From positions 744,001 through 808,000 of the forward strand of contig CAXXDX010000007.1 in the NCBI GenBank assembly GCA_963677605.2: 64,000 nucleotides of DNA, written 5' to 3'. The position numbers and the translations under genes are program-made. The number at the start of each line of letters is the position of its first letter. Position 1 is the stretch's first letter. The stretch comes from JAGLOK01 sp963677605 (GTDB lineage Bacteria > Bacillota > Clostridia > Christensenellales > UMGS416). The notes under the pieces are model-generated. The model ran no database searches. It had not been told where the DNA came from and saw only the letters and a program-made list of their open reading frames with translations. Positions 54,173 to 63,421 of the stretch are shown here, piece by piece.

Positions 54173-55132
54173 ATGAAAATTGTAGTATTGGACGGATATA
54201 CGCTAAATCCCGGTGACCTGAGCTGGGCTGAGCTTGAAAAGCTTGGAGATGTAACTATTTATGATAGAACACCGGAAGACAAAATCGTAGAGCGCATAGG
54301 CGATGCAGAAGCTGTTTACACCAATAAAACGCCTCTTACTGATGAAATCTTCAGCAAGTGCACTTCGATTAAGTTTGTAGGTGTGCTTGCAACCGGATAC
54401 AATGTTGTGGATGTTCTGGCTGCTAAAAAAAGAGGAATACCTGTGTGCAACGTGCCTACATACGGAACAACCGCTGTAGCGCAGTTTGTCTTTGCGCTGC
54501 TTTTGGAAGTATGCCACCATACATGGGATCACAGCACAGCAGTAAAACGAGGAGACTGGACTGCAAATGATGACTTTTGTTTTTGGAATTATCCGCTTAT
54601 CGAGCTTGCCGGAAAAACCATGGGAATCATAGGATACGGCCGCATAGGACAGGCAGTCGGCAGCATAGCTCGGGCTTTTGGGATGAAAGTTTTGGCTTAT
54701 GATAAAAATCAAAACAAAGATTTGGAATCCGACTTAATGGAATACACCGAACTTGATAAGCTTTTAACCAACAGTGATGTGGTCAGCTTGCATTGCCCTC
54801 TGTTTCCTGAAACCGAAGGATTGATGAACAGGAACAATTTATTAAAATGCAAAGACGGAGTGATTGTAATAAACACTTCAAGAGGCGGATTGGTTGTTGA
54901 AGATGATATGAAACAGGCTCTTGAGAGCGGAAAAGTGGCATATTTTGCTGCAGATGTTGTGTCTACCGAGCCTATAGAAATGGACAATCCATTGCTCAGC
55001 GCTCCAAACACTATTTTAACGCCGCATATAGCATGGGCGCCTAGAGAGTCAAGAGCTAGGCTTATGGATGTTGCGATAAGCAACCTTGAGGCATTCATTT
55101 CTGGAAATCCAGTTAACGCAGTGAATAAATAA
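54173..55132 (+). CDS. D-2-hydroxyacid dehydrogenase (NAD-dependent)
   Basis: 319 residues. Rossmann motif GYGRIGQ at 154-160, and the catalytic trio Arg237 (NTSRGG), Glu266 (VVSTEP) and His285 (LTPHIAW) are all present at standard spacing. It most resembles glycerate/hydroxypyruvate reductases, so it could interconvert glycerate and hydroxypyruvate or act on another 2-keto acid sugar product. AAGGAG precedes the start. It is the last gene of the operon and is followed by a terminator. Confidence 0.92.
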   Translation: MKIVVLDGYTLNPGDLSWAELEKLGDVTIYDRTPEDKIVERIGDAEAVYTNKTPLTDEIFSKCTSIKFVGVLATGYNVVDVLAAKKRGIPVCNVPTYGTTAVAQFVFALLLEVCHHTWDHSTAVKRGDWTANDDFCFWNYPLIELAGKTMGIIGYGRIGQAVGSIARAFGMKVLAYDKNQNKDLESDLMEYTELDKLLTNSDVVSLHCPLFPETEGLMNRNNLLKCKDGVIVINTSRGGLVVEDDMKQALESGKVAYFAADVVSTEPIEMDNPLLSAPNTILTPHIAWAPRESRARLMDVAISNLEAFISGNPVNAVNK

Positions 55133-55211
55133 TTATATATCAAGAGCAAATAATAGTTTTGCTTAATGATATTAAATAGTAATAAAATTTAACTGCAGTT
55201 CTTCCTAAATA

Positions 55212-55259
55212 ATTATAAACTCCTTGTTAAAACTATAATGAGGAGTTTATAATTTTTTT
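55212..55259 (+). terminator. Rho-independent terminator
   Basis: Perfect 13-bp inverted repeat ATTATAAACTCCT / AGGAGTTTATAAT with a 16-base loop, followed by seven T residues. It ends the MFS/hydrolase operon and separates it from the DUF362 region. Confidence 0.85.
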
Positions 55260-55378
55260 ATAGCTATATTTATTAAATTTTTGAAAAATCTGTTTTACTG
55301 TTCTTTTATCACAAATCTATCACAACTGTGCTTTAAACTTCTTTATGGGATAACTTTTATAAAAGAAGGAGGACTTTT

Positions 55379-56500
55379 ATGAAGAAAGTAATTACATTAG
55401 CAGTAGCTATTGTACTCTTGACAGCTGTTTTTGCAGGATGTAACCAGGATTCAGATCCTGAACCTACGCAAAGTGTAGAGACTAAAGAACCTACAGAAGA
55501 GCCAACTGAAGAAGCGACTCAGGAACCGACTGCAGAGGCAGTTACGGCCTCAGCGGAAGAAATTGCAGAACATAATTCAGATGTAATGGAAATCGCAGAG
55601 AATTTAGAGCACAGAACAGATTCCGAAGATGCGCCTGCTGTTTATATGACAACAGACATTAGCCCTGAAGGGTTGATAGCGATTTATGAAGCACTTGGAG
55701 TGAGCCCGGAAGGCAATGTTGCCATAAAGCTTCACACAGGTGAGGGAGAAAACAGCAATCATTTAAGACCTGAATTTATAAAAGATTTTGTAGATCTTGT
55801 AAACGGCACACTTGTGGAATGCAACACTGCGTACGGCGGAAGCCGTGCAAGCACAGCCATGCATCTCCAGCTGGTGGAAGACCGCGGATATACAGCTATT
55901 GCTGCTGTTGACATAATGGACGCCGAAGGCGGTATGGAAATACCAGTTACAGGCGGAACACGGCTTGAAACAAATGAAGTGGGAGCAAATCTCGCGAATT
56001 ATGATTTTCTTATAATGCTTTCTCACTTTAAAGGTCACCAGATGGGAGGTTTCGGAGGGGCGCTTAAAAACATGTCTATAGGAATAGCGTCTTCAGAGGG
56101 AAAATCGCTTATACATACAGCGGGAGCATCGAGATCCGGCATAGGGTTTAACACTCCGGTTGATTCTTTCACAGAGTCTATGGCGGAAGCTGCGAAATCA
56201 GTGTCTGATTATATGAACAACGGTGAAAACGTAATCTATATTAACGTAATGAACAATATCTCAGTCGACTGCGACTGTGTAGCAAATCCGGCTAAACCGG
56301 ATATGCACGATATCGGTATTTTTGCATCTCTTGATCCTGTTGCGCTTGACCAGGCTTGTGTGGACTTTGTTTATGCAGCACCGGATGGAGAATCAGTCAT
56401 CCGCCGTATTGAATCGCGTAACGGAACTCATATATTGGAACATTCAGAAACAATCGGATTTGGAAGCAGATATTACAGGTTAGTAAGTATAGATGATTGA
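55379..56500 (+). CDS. DUF362 lipoprotein
   Basis: 373 residues. The type II signal ends in lipobox FAGC with Cys21, followed by a Thr/Glu/Pro-rich linker (about 28-55). The rest is a DUF362 domain: VAIKLHTGE, LSHFKGHQMGGFGGALKNMSIG and the C-terminal VDCDC then DIGIFASLDPVALDQACVDF. It has no ferredoxin domain, unlike many DUF362 proteins. The function of DUF362 is not established; the conserved Lys/His/Cys pattern suggests metal or anion binding. GAAGGAGG precedes the start. It overlaps the permease gene by eight bases, so the two are coupled. A second DUF362/permease pair lies at 61927. Confidence 0.88.
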   Translation: MKKVITLAVAIVLLTAVFAGCNQDSDPEPTQSVETKEPTEEPTEEATQEPTAEAVTASAEEIAEHNSDVMEIAENLEHRTDSEDAPAVYMTTDISPEGLIAIYEALGVSPEGNVAIKLHTGEGENSNHLRPEFIKDFVDLVNGTLVECNTAYGGSRASTAMHLQLVEDRGYTAIAAVDIMDAEGGMEIPVTGGTRLETNEVGANLANYDFLIMLSHFKGHQMGGFGGALKNMSIGIASSEGKSLIHTAGASRSGIGFNTPVDSFTESMAEAAKSVSDYMNNGENVIYINVMNNISVDCDCVANPAKPDMHDIGIFASLDPVALDQACVDFVYAAPDGESVIRRIESRNGTHILEHSETIGFGSRYYRLVSIDD

Positions 56501-57401
56501 TGTATTAAGGCGGGAGGGGATATACCTCTGGTATTACTTTTCCGTCGTATTCGAGCAGATTTTCAGATACTGGGTATTGGGCATTCTTATAGGATCAGCA
56601 ATATCAGTATTTGGGAAAAATAAAATCCATAAGCTTTTTGAGTCGCTGCAAAGAAAAAAACTAGGAGTGTTTGGAGTGATGCCGGCGGCAGTGTTGGGCA
56701 TTGCCTCTCCACTTTGTATGTACGGCACTATACCGATAGCAGCTTCTTTCTCGCAAAAAGGTATGAAAGATGACTGGCTTGCGGCTTTTATGATGAGCTC
56801 GATACTTATTAATCCGCAGCTTATAATTTACAGCGCAGCATTAGGGCCGACCGCCCTTACGATACGCGTTATATCGTGCTTTCTGTGTGGTATAACAGCC
56901 GGGCTTCTTGTGCGCTTTTTCTATACGAAAAAAGAAAAAAGTTTTTTTGATTTTAAAGGATTTAGCGAAAAGAAAAATCGTGATACGCATCCTAATATTT
57001 TTATCAGGTACCTGAAGAATTTGTGGAGAAATATCATAGCTACGGGGCCGTATTTTCTTGTCGGCATAGCGCTCACAGCAATTTTTCAAAGATATGTGCC
57101 TGAGAGCTTCATGGTCAATGTGTTTGGAAAAAACGAAGCATTTGGGGTGCTGATGGCAGCGGCGTTAGGCGTGCCTCTTTATGCGTGCGGAGGAGGGACG
57201 ATTCCACTTTTAAGCGATTGGCTGTTAAGTGGAATGAGCATGGGTTCTGCAACAGCTTTTATGCTTGCAGGACCAGCCACTAAAATTACTAATCTTGGTG
57301 CAATGAAAATTGTGCTTGGATTGAAACGATTTGTAATATATATAGCATTTGGCTTGATTTTTGCTTTTGCAGCCGGAATAATTGTAAACTTGATTATTTA
57401 A
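56493..57401 (+). CDS. PF03773-type (ArsP/DUF318) permease
   Basis: 302 residues with about eight membrane helices in two repeated halves. SPLCMYGTIP (72-81) is the signature of this permease family (the first-half cysteine site), and the second half has PLYACGGGTIP. Family members include organoarsenical exporter ArsP and other uncharacterised heavy-metal-type permeases. The start overlaps the DUF362 stop, so the lipoprotein and permease are probably made in a fixed ratio and may work together. The transported species is unknown. Confidence 0.85.
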   Translation: MIDVLRREGIYLWYYFSVVFEQIFRYWVLGILIGSAISVFGKNKIHKLFESLQRKKLGVFGVMPAAVLGIASPLCMYGTIPIAASFSQKGMKDDWLAAFMMSSILINPQLIIYSAALGPTALTIRVISCFLCGITAGLLVRFFYTKKEKSFFDFKGFSEKKNRDTHPNIFIRYLKNLWRNIIATGPYFLVGIALTAIFQRYVPESFMVNVFGKNEAFGVLMAAALGVPLYACGGGTIPLLSDWLLSGMSMGSATAFMLAGPATKITNLGAMKIVLGLKRFVIYIAFGLIFAFAAGIIVNLII

Positions 57402-57478
57402 TAAAAAAACGCTGTCTGTATATATTTTATTATGCATTTACGAAATGATATACTAAGGATATAAGGAAGGATAAGCTG

Positions 57479-58153
57479 ATGCCTAAGATATTAATAGTTG
57501 ATGATGATGTGCATCTTCGAAAGCTGGTTGCAACCTATGCTAAGGTCGAAGGCTTTGAGTGCCATGAAGCAGACAGCGGACAGAATGCATTGGATATAAT
57601 GAGCGGTACTTCTTTTGATATAGTTATTCTGGATGTTATGATGCCTGGTATAGACGGATTTGAAACACTTGAAAGGATTCGTGCAAAAAGCCATGTTCCT
57701 GTAATAATGCTCACAGCAAAAAGCGAGGAATATGACAAACTCAAAGGTTTTGAGCTTGGAGGAGATGATTATGTATCCAAACCGTTTAGTCCTAAAGAGC
57801 TTATGGCACGGGTATCGGCAGTATTAAAAAGATCGGTAAGAAATCCGGAAGATAATATGCATTATGGGGAAATTACGATATCACCTAATGCCAGAACAGT
57901 TTCGATTGGAGGAAAGGAGCTGAACCTTTCTCCTAAAGAATTTGATTTGATGCTTTGTCTTGCGCAAAACGAAAAGATTGTATTAAACAGACAGCAGCTG
58001 CTGGACAAAGTGTGGGGGTATGATTATTACGGAGATGTAAGAACCGTGGACACACATATAAAATCACTAAGAGAGCGCCTTGGAAGTTATCGGGATATTA
58101 TCCGTACAGTCTGGGGAGTTGGGTATAAATTTGACTATGAAGAAATTAATTAG
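57479..58153 (+). CDS. OmpR-family response regulator
   Basis: 224 residues: receiver domain with the acidic pocket DDD at 8-10, phospho-acceptor Asp52 (ILDVMMPG), and Lys in SKPFSP, followed by a winged-helix DNA-binding domain (LSPKEFDLMLCL, then VWGYDYYGDVRTVDTHI and a C-terminal VGYKF). GGAAGGAT precedes the start. It overlaps the kinase gene by 17 bases. Likely controls the DUF362/permease genes and perhaps the cupin operon beside it. Confidence 0.95.
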   Translation: MPKILIVDDDVHLRKLVATYAKVEGFECHEADSGQNALDIMSGTSFDIVILDVMMPGIDGFETLERIRAKSHVPVIMLTAKSEEYDKLKGFELGGDDYVSKPFSPKELMARVSAVLKRSVRNPEDNMHYGEITISPNARTVSIGGKELNLSPKEFDLMLCLAQNEKIVLNRQQLLDKVWGYDYYGDVRTVDTHIKSLRERLGSYRDIIRTVWGVGYKFDYEEIN

Positions 58154-59579
58154 GAAATCGCGTTTTAATACTAACATTGTTGTAAGGCTTTGGCTTATTA
58201 TGATGTCTTTGGTTGTGCTCAGCATAGCCTTTATATGGGTTGTGCAAACTGTTCTTTTTGAGAAAAACTACATTAACGCAACAGCAGCGGAAGTCCGCAA
58301 CAGGCTGGACGGTGTAAAAGACGAACTAAATACCAAAGAACTGTCTGATGTACAAAATCTGCTGGCTTCAATCAGCAGAGATACAAGCACTAAAGTCGTT
58401 CTAATAGATTTCGATGGTCAGATTGTTGATATTTACAGCTCCGGATACAGGCTAGACTCGGACGGAACCGACGCTATGTCCGTATATCTTAAGTTTTTAA
58501 AAGAAAGCGAAGAATATGAAAATTTGTTTAATGGTGAGCAGTATACAAGAATAATCAAATACGGCTCAAATCCAATTGCTTTGGAATTTGGGATTCCTGT
58601 TATCTATAATGACCAGAACGCTGCGATAATGATGTATGAAACAATGGATCAGCTTAACACCGTTCTTAGAATTAACAGACGCCAGCTTATTGCTTTAAGC
58701 ATCATCCTTACAATTGTTGCTGCGGCAATTGCGGCTCTTCTTTCAAGATATTTCGTAAAACCGATACATATTATAAAAAATACGGTGAACAAACTAGCAG
58801 AAGGCGACTTGACGGCAACACCGGGGCTTAAGCTAAACGATGAGCTGGGAGAGCTCTCCGATTCCGTAGATGAGCTTGGACATGCTCTCAGAAAAGTTGA
58901 TGTATTAAGAAAAGAAGTTATATCAAATGTATCTCATGAGCTTCGTTCGCCGCTGGCTCTTATTCAGGGCTATGCGGAAATGGTCCGTGATATCAGCTAT
59001 AAAGATGAAGAAAAACGCAATGAGGATTTAAATCTCATCATTGATGAGTCTAGCAGAATGAGCGAAATGGTCAGCGATATCCTGGACTATTCTCAGCTTC
59101 AGGCAGGATATGTTCAGCTAAAAAAAGACAGGTATAATATCATTGATATAATCGAAACCGAAATTATACACTGCCGTAAAGTTTGCTCTCAATATAACGT
59201 TGGAATAAATCTTGAAAATGAAACAGCGAACTTGACGATATATGCTGATGCTTTAAAAATAAATCAGGTTATGCGTAATCTTTTAAACAACGCAGTAAAT
59301 CATACATCGGCAGGAGAAAGTGTGACAATCTCTATTGAAGAAAACGAAAACAAAGTCAAAATTTCGGTTCGAAATCCGGGAGAGCCTATTCCGGAAGAAG
59401 ACAGGAAAATTATCTGGGAAAGATACCAGATCAGCCAGCACAGCGGTGCTAGAAAACAGGGAACAGGAATAGGCCTTTCTATTGTCAGCACCATATTAAA
59501 AGCACATGGAATGGAATATGGCGTTGAATGCAGCGATGGCGAAAATATATTCTGGTTTGAGTATGCAAAAGAAGTATGA
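58137..59579 (+). CDS. Sensor histidine kinase
   Basis: 480 residues. Membrane helix 1 about 17-40, an extracytoplasmic sensor domain (about 41-182), helix 2 about 183-206, HAMP linker, then HisKA with His267 (VSHELRSPLA) and a HATPase domain with N box (NLLNNAVNHT) and G box (GTGIGLSIV). The ATG at 58137 lies inside the response regulator gene; a longer frame is less likely because it lacks a site. The external domain suggests it senses something outside the cell, plausibly the cargo of the adjacent permease. Confidence 0.94.
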   Translation: MKKLIRKSRFNTNIVVRLWLIMMSLVVLSIAFIWVVQTVLFEKNYINATAAEVRNRLDGVKDELNTKELSDVQNLLASISRDTSTKVVLIDFDGQIVDIYSSGYRLDSDGTDAMSVYLKFLKESEEYENLFNGEQYTRIIKYGSNPIALEFGIPVIYNDQNAAIMMYETMDQLNTVLRINRRQLIALSIILTIVAAAIAALLSRYFVKPIHIIKNTVNKLAEGDLTATPGLKLNDELGELSDSVDELGHALRKVDVLRKEVISNVSHELRSPLALIQGYAEMVRDISYKDEEKRNEDLNLIIDESSRMSEMVSDILDYSQLQAGYVQLKKDRYNIIDIIETEIIHCRKVCSQYNVGINLENETANLTIYADALKINQVMRNLLNNAVNHTSAGESVTISIEENENKVKISVRNPGEPIPEEDRKIIWERYQISQHSGARKQGTGIGLSIVSTILKAHGMEYGVECSDGENIFWFEYAKEV

Positions 59580-59899
59580 TTAAAACTGTTTTTACTGGAC
59601 AAATGAAATTCTCAAAAAAAATATTACTTAGCAGTAATTGATTTTATGATTTGTAAAACGTAACACCAAACCGCTCAAAATGCAGTTAAAGGTTAATTTT
59701 TTTGTTTAAACATCAGTTTTTATAAATTTATTCGATATTTTATAAAAATTGCTTGACTTTAAAGTTAACTTCAAGGTTATACTTATGATGGAAGTAAAAT
59801 ATTTAAGAAATTACTATAGTAAATGTGTAATGTACCAGTGATATTGCAGGTTTATATAGTATCAGACAATATAACAAAGATGCTGGGAGGAATTATTCA
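59580..59899 (+). promoter_or_regulatory. Intergenic region before the cupin operon
   Basis: 320 bases, AT-rich. The only clear signals are the MerR-type promoter at 59753-59783 and the ribosome binding site (GGGAGGAA) before the first cupin. A weak AACC/GGTT stem followed by seven T residues near 59670-59705 might terminate the kinase transcript. Confidence 0.5.
59753..59783 (+). promoter_or_regulatory. MerR-type promoter with 19-base spacer and operator
   Basis: TTGACT at 59753-59758 and TATACT at 59778-59783 are separated by 19 bases. The spacer region holds a dyad CTTTAAAGTT/AACTTCAAGG (59757-59776, 8 of 10 positions matching). Overlong spacing with a central dyad is the mark of MerR-family control. 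No MerR-family gene is in the window. Confidence 0.75.
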
Positions 59900-60334
59900 A
59901 TGAAGCATTTGAATGAAAAGAAATTTGATGATGTTAATATATTCGGAAAAGGACAGCCAAATACTATGTTTGATCAGTATTTTATCGGTGAATCTTTTTT
60001 GAATCTGCTGATTGAACCGGGGAAGAGCCCTGTGTTTATGGCGAATGTGACTTTTGAGCCAAAGTGCAGAAACAACTGGCACATACACCATGCAAAAAGC
60101 GGCGGCGGACAAATGCTCATATGCACTGCCGGAGAGGGATGGTATCAGGAAGAGGGCAAGAAACCTGTAAGCCTTTCTGAAGGTTCTTTTGTGTACATCG
60201 CTCCGGAAGTTAAGCATTGGCATGGGGCAAAAGCTGACAGCTGGTTTAGCCACATATCCGCAGAGGTTCCGGGAACGGACTGTTCCAATGAATGGCTTGA
60301 GCCTGTTTCGGATGAACATTACAACAAGCTGTAA
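59900..60334 (+). CDS. Cupin protein (carboxymuconolactone-decarboxylase-associated type)
   Basis: 144 residues, a single cupin. Metal-binding residues are in NNWHIHHA and VKHWHGA; GGGQMLICTAGEGWYQEEG forms the central strands. It is closely similar to the next protein. Relatives of this type occur alone or fused to carboxymuconolactone decarboxylase-like domains. GGGAGGAA precedes the start. First gene of the operon behind the MerR-type promoter, which points to induction by an aldehyde or other electrophile, but the reaction is unknown. Confidence 0.88.
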   Translation: MKHLNEKKFDDVNIFGKGQPNTMFDQYFIGESFLNLLIEPGKSPVFMANVTFEPKCRNNWHIHHAKSGGGQMLICTAGEGWYQEEGKKPVSLSEGSFVYIAPEVKHWHGAKADSWFSHISAEVPGTDCSNEWLEPVSDEHYNKL

Positions 60335-60361
60335 ATTGTGTTGAAATCGAAAGGAAAACAA

Positions 60362-60799
60362 ATGAAATATACATCAAAAAAAGAGTTTAAAAAAGCAAAT
60401 ATGTTTGGAACCGGAATGTACAACTTTATGTTGGCAAAATATTTTAGCGGACGTTCATATTTGAAGATGATTACTATGCCGGGGAAAACACCATTGTTTC
60501 TAGCGAATGTAACATTTGAACCGGCATGCCGCAACAACTGGCACATACACCATGCTACAGAAGGCGGCGGACAGATGCTTATATGTACAGCTGGAGAAGG
60601 ATGGTATCAGGAAGAAGGAAAAGATGCAGTAAGCCTTGAGCCTGGTATGGTTGTAACGATACCTGCCAATGTAAAGCACTGGCATGGAGCAAAGAAAGAC
60701 ACATGGTTTAGCCACATAGCTATGGAAGTATCGGGAAAAGATGCAAAGAATGAGTGGTGTGAAGCTGTAACTGATGAAGAATATCATAAACTGAAATAG
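60362..60799 (+). CDS. Cupin protein, tandem paralogue
   Basis: 145 residues, colinear with the preceding cupin. It keeps NNWHIHHA, GGGQMLICTAGEGWYQEEG and VKHWHGA, so the metal site is intact in both copies. The ATG at 60362 follows GAAAGG; an in-frame TTG at 60338 is less likely. The pair may form a heteromer or have divided substrate ranges. It is followed by an aldo/keto reductase 96 bases away. Confidence 0.88.
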   Translation: MKYTSKKEFKKANMFGTGMYNFMLAKYFSGRSYLKMITMPGKTPLFLANVTFEPACRNNWHIHHATEGGGQMLICTAGEGWYQEEGKDAVSLEPGMVVTIPANVKHWHGAKKDTWFSHIAMEVSGKDAKNEWCEAVTDEEYHKLK

Positions 60800-60895
60800 G
60801 CGACGCAGTATCAGGGTGAGACAACATAAGTCGATTAAACAAACGGATTGATTAACTAACATTGACATGAATAAATAGCAAAAAAGGAGATCAGA

Positions 60896-61810
60896 ATGAT
60901 TTTAAAAGAAACATATACATTATCAAACGGAGTTGAAATTCCGAAACTCGGGCTTGGTACATGGTTTATCCCAAACGGAAATGCAGCACAGGCTGTAAAA
61001 GATGCAGTAAACGCAGGATACCGTCACATTGACACAGCACAGGCATACAGAAACGAAGCAGGTGTTGGCGAAGGTGTGCGTGACTGCGGAGTAAAAAGAG
61101 AAGAAATATTTGTGACTACGAAGCTCGGTGCGGAAGTTAAATCTTATAAAAAAGCTGTTGCATCCATTGACAAGTCTCTTAAAACTATGGGACTTGATTA
61201 CATAGACATGATGATTATTCACAGCCCGCAGCCATGGACTAAATTCCGCGAAGGCGAGCATTTCTTTGAAGGTAACAGCGAAGCATGGAGAGCCTTAGAA
61301 GAAGCGTATAAGGCAGGAAAGCTGCGTGCAATAGGCCTTTCAAACTTTGAAGAACCTGACATTGACAACATACTTAATACAGGCAGCGTAGAACCGATGG
61401 TAAACCAAATCTTGGCGCACATAAGCAACACGCCATTTGACTTGATTAAATACACTCAGGAAAAGGGAATTCTAGTTGAGGCCTATTCTCCGATTGCTCA
61501 CGGCGAATTGATGAAAAACAGTGAAGTGGCTGAAATGGCAAAGAAATATAATGCTTCGGTTCCGCAGCTCAGCATACGTTATGACCTGCAGCTTGGACTC
61601 CTTCCTCTTCCGAAAACCGCAAATCCGGAACATATGAAAAGCAATGCTTTAGTTGATTTCGTGATTTCGGATGAAGACATGGAAATACTTAAAAATATTG
61701 AGAAAATCAAAGACTACGGAAATGCAAGCATGATGCCTGTTTTCGGAGGCAAATTCAGCTTAGGATCAATGATTAAAGCGATGATTGGTTCAAGACGTAA
61801 CAGCGACTAA
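60896..61810 (+). CDS. Aldo/keto reductase (2,5-diketogluconate reductase-like)
   Basis: 304 residues of the AKR5-like branch. Tetrad Asp46 (HIDTAQAY), Tyr51, Lys76 (VTTKLG) and His109 (MIIHSPQPW) is complete, as are the NADPH-side LPLPKTANPEH. AAAGGAG precedes the start. It probably reduces reactive aldehydes or keto sugars. Position behind the MerR-type promoter with two cupins fits carbonyl detoxification or conversion. Terminator follows. Confidence 0.92.
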   Translation: MILKETYTLSNGVEIPKLGLGTWFIPNGNAAQAVKDAVNAGYRHIDTAQAYRNEAGVGEGVRDCGVKREEIFVTTKLGAEVKSYKKAVASIDKSLKTMGLDYIDMMIIHSPQPWTKFREGEHFFEGNSEAWRALEEAYKAGKLRAIGLSNFEEPDIDNILNTGSVEPMVNQILAHISNTPFDLIKYTQEKGILVEAYSPIAHGELMKNSEVAEMAKKYNASVPQLSIRYDLQLGLLPLPKTANPEHMKSNALVDFVISDEDMEILKNIEKIKDYGNASMMPVFGGKFSLGSMIKAMIGSRRNSD

Positions 61811-61838
61811 TTTAAAACAATAAAAGTCATAAGAATGC

Positions 61839-61876
61839 ACACTCCGCATTAAAATATATGGAAAAATGCGGAGTGT
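61839..61876 (+). terminator. Terminator-like hairpin after the aldo/keto reductase
   Basis: Perfect 12-bp inverted repeat ACACTCCGCATT / AATGCGGAGTGT with a 14-base loop, followed by TTATT. The T run is short but the stem is strong. Confidence 0.7.
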
Positions 61877-61926
61877 TTATTAAATGCAGCAAAATTTCAA
61901 TATAGATTAAAAAATGGAGGAATATT

Positions 61927-63420
61927 ATGAGTAAGAAACCCAGGAAAAAATCAAAATTTTTAGGTGTTTTAAAGTGGATTGGAATTGTTATTGGTTCTAT
62001 AGCTGTAATTGTAGTCGGTTATTTTACCATTCAAGGATACAGGATGAACAACGTTGAACCACTGGATGATATAATCAAAGCTGAGTTTGAAACATATGAT
62101 CTTGATACCGCTGATGTGGCCCTTGTCAGAAGCGACAAAGAACATGCAGAGGATATAACAGAAGATGATATCCGCGCTATGATTATAGAGGCTGTTGAGC
62201 TTGCTGGCGGTATGGATGGCATAATCGAAGATGGTGACTTTGTTGTAATCAAGCCTAACTTAATATCGGCATATCATAGGGTAAACGGTATGGCAAGCAC
62301 AGAAGAGAATATGTTGGATCAAGAGGCAAACGGAATTGCGACCGATTATCGTGTGATTAAAGTAGTTTCAGAGCTTGTGAGGGAACTGAATCCTAATGGT
62401 CTGATTTATTTGATGGAAAGTTCATGCTGGGATAATACTCCTGATAATATGGAGATTTTGGGATGGACAAAAGAAAATCTTCCTGCAATAGATGAAATTC
62501 TGACATTTGACGAATCCGGAGACAATCTTTATTCGGTTGACACAAGTGATTTGGTAGCTGTTGACCTTGGAAACAAAAAGCTTTACACGGAGGATGTGGA
62601 TCAATGGACAGAAGGCAAATATTATATTGATAAAATATATTATTCGGCAGATGTCGTAATTGATTTGCCTTTGGTTAAAAGCCATGGCAACGCGGCAATC
62701 ACAGGCGGAGTAAAAAACGTTGCGATAGGCACAGCTCCTCCCAGAGTATACGGAAACACATTTATGGCTTCTACAATTATGCCGCTCAGCCGTTTGGGAG
62801 TTGACCACAGCTGGGGACCATTAAACCTGTGGATTCATGATTTTTATATGGTTAAGCCGGTTGATTTTGTTATTACAGACGGACTTCAGGGAATGGAATA
62901 TGGCCCTATTGGTCAAGGTGCGGAATCTTATGAAAGCGCTAAAAAGAATATGCGGGTTATCATGGCATCAAACAATGCAGTTGCGATTGATACAATTCAG
63001 TCATTGATGATAGGCGTGGATCCGGAGCTTGTAAACTACCTCCAATATCTGGCTCAGGATCAAATGGGTATTACAGATCCTGCTATGATAAACGTATACG
63101 GGAATGTACGTGTGAGTGATGTGAAGATGCCGTTTGGCTCGCTTGCAGATGACAGCGTTAAGTATCAGGACTATGCAAATCCGGTTATAAGCCTTGATAA
63201 CGTTAGCTTGGATGCAGGTGTTTTGGAAGGGACACTGACTTCTGATAAAGAGCTTATAAAAGCAGCTGTATATATTGATGGAATGCTTGCCGACACATTC
63301 GTGGCAAAAGGAACAGAGATTAATTTTATCTTTGAAAACCTTGTTTATGGCGAAGACTCTGTAATTGAGATTTATGGATTTGACAGACTTTTAAACAGCT
63401 CTAAAGTAAGTGTAAAATAA
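61927..63420 (+). CDS. Membrane-anchored DUF362 protein
   Basis: 497 residues. A single membrane helix (about 14-36) after a basic start anchors it with the DUF362 domain outside. DUF362 landmarks: DFVVIKPNLIS, LYLMESS-like region near residue 160, LPLVKSHGNAAITGGVKNVAIG and DFVITDGLQGMEYGP. The last about 90 residues look like a small beta domain. It lacks the CDC motif of the lipoprotein copy at 55379 and is longer. GGAGGAA precedes the start. It is one base from the next permease start, repeating the DUF362 + permease arrangement. Confidence 0.87.
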   Translation: MSKKPRKKSKFLGVLKWIGIVIGSIAVIVVGYFTIQGYRMNNVEPLDDIIKAEFETYDLDTADVALVRSDKEHAEDITEDDIRAMIIEAVELAGGMDGIIEDGDFVVIKPNLISAYHRVNGMASTEENMLDQEANGIATDYRVIKVVSELVRELNPNGLIYLMESSCWDNTPDNMEILGWTKENLPAIDEILTFDESGDNLYSVDTSDLVAVDLGNKKLYTEDVDQWTEGKYYIDKIYYSADVVIDLPLVKSHGNAAITGGVKNVAIGTAPPRVYGNTFMASTIMPLSRLGVDHSWGPLNLWIHDFYMVKPVDFVITDGLQGMEYGPIGQGAESYESAKKNMRVIMASNNAVAIDTIQSLMIGVDPELVNYLQYLAQDQMGITDPAMINVYGNVRVSDVKMPFGSLADDSVKYQDYANPVISLDNVSLDAGVLEGTLTSDKELIKAAVYIDGMLADTFVAKGTEINFIFENLVYGEDSVIEIYGFDRLLNSSKVSVK

Positions 63421-63421
63421 T

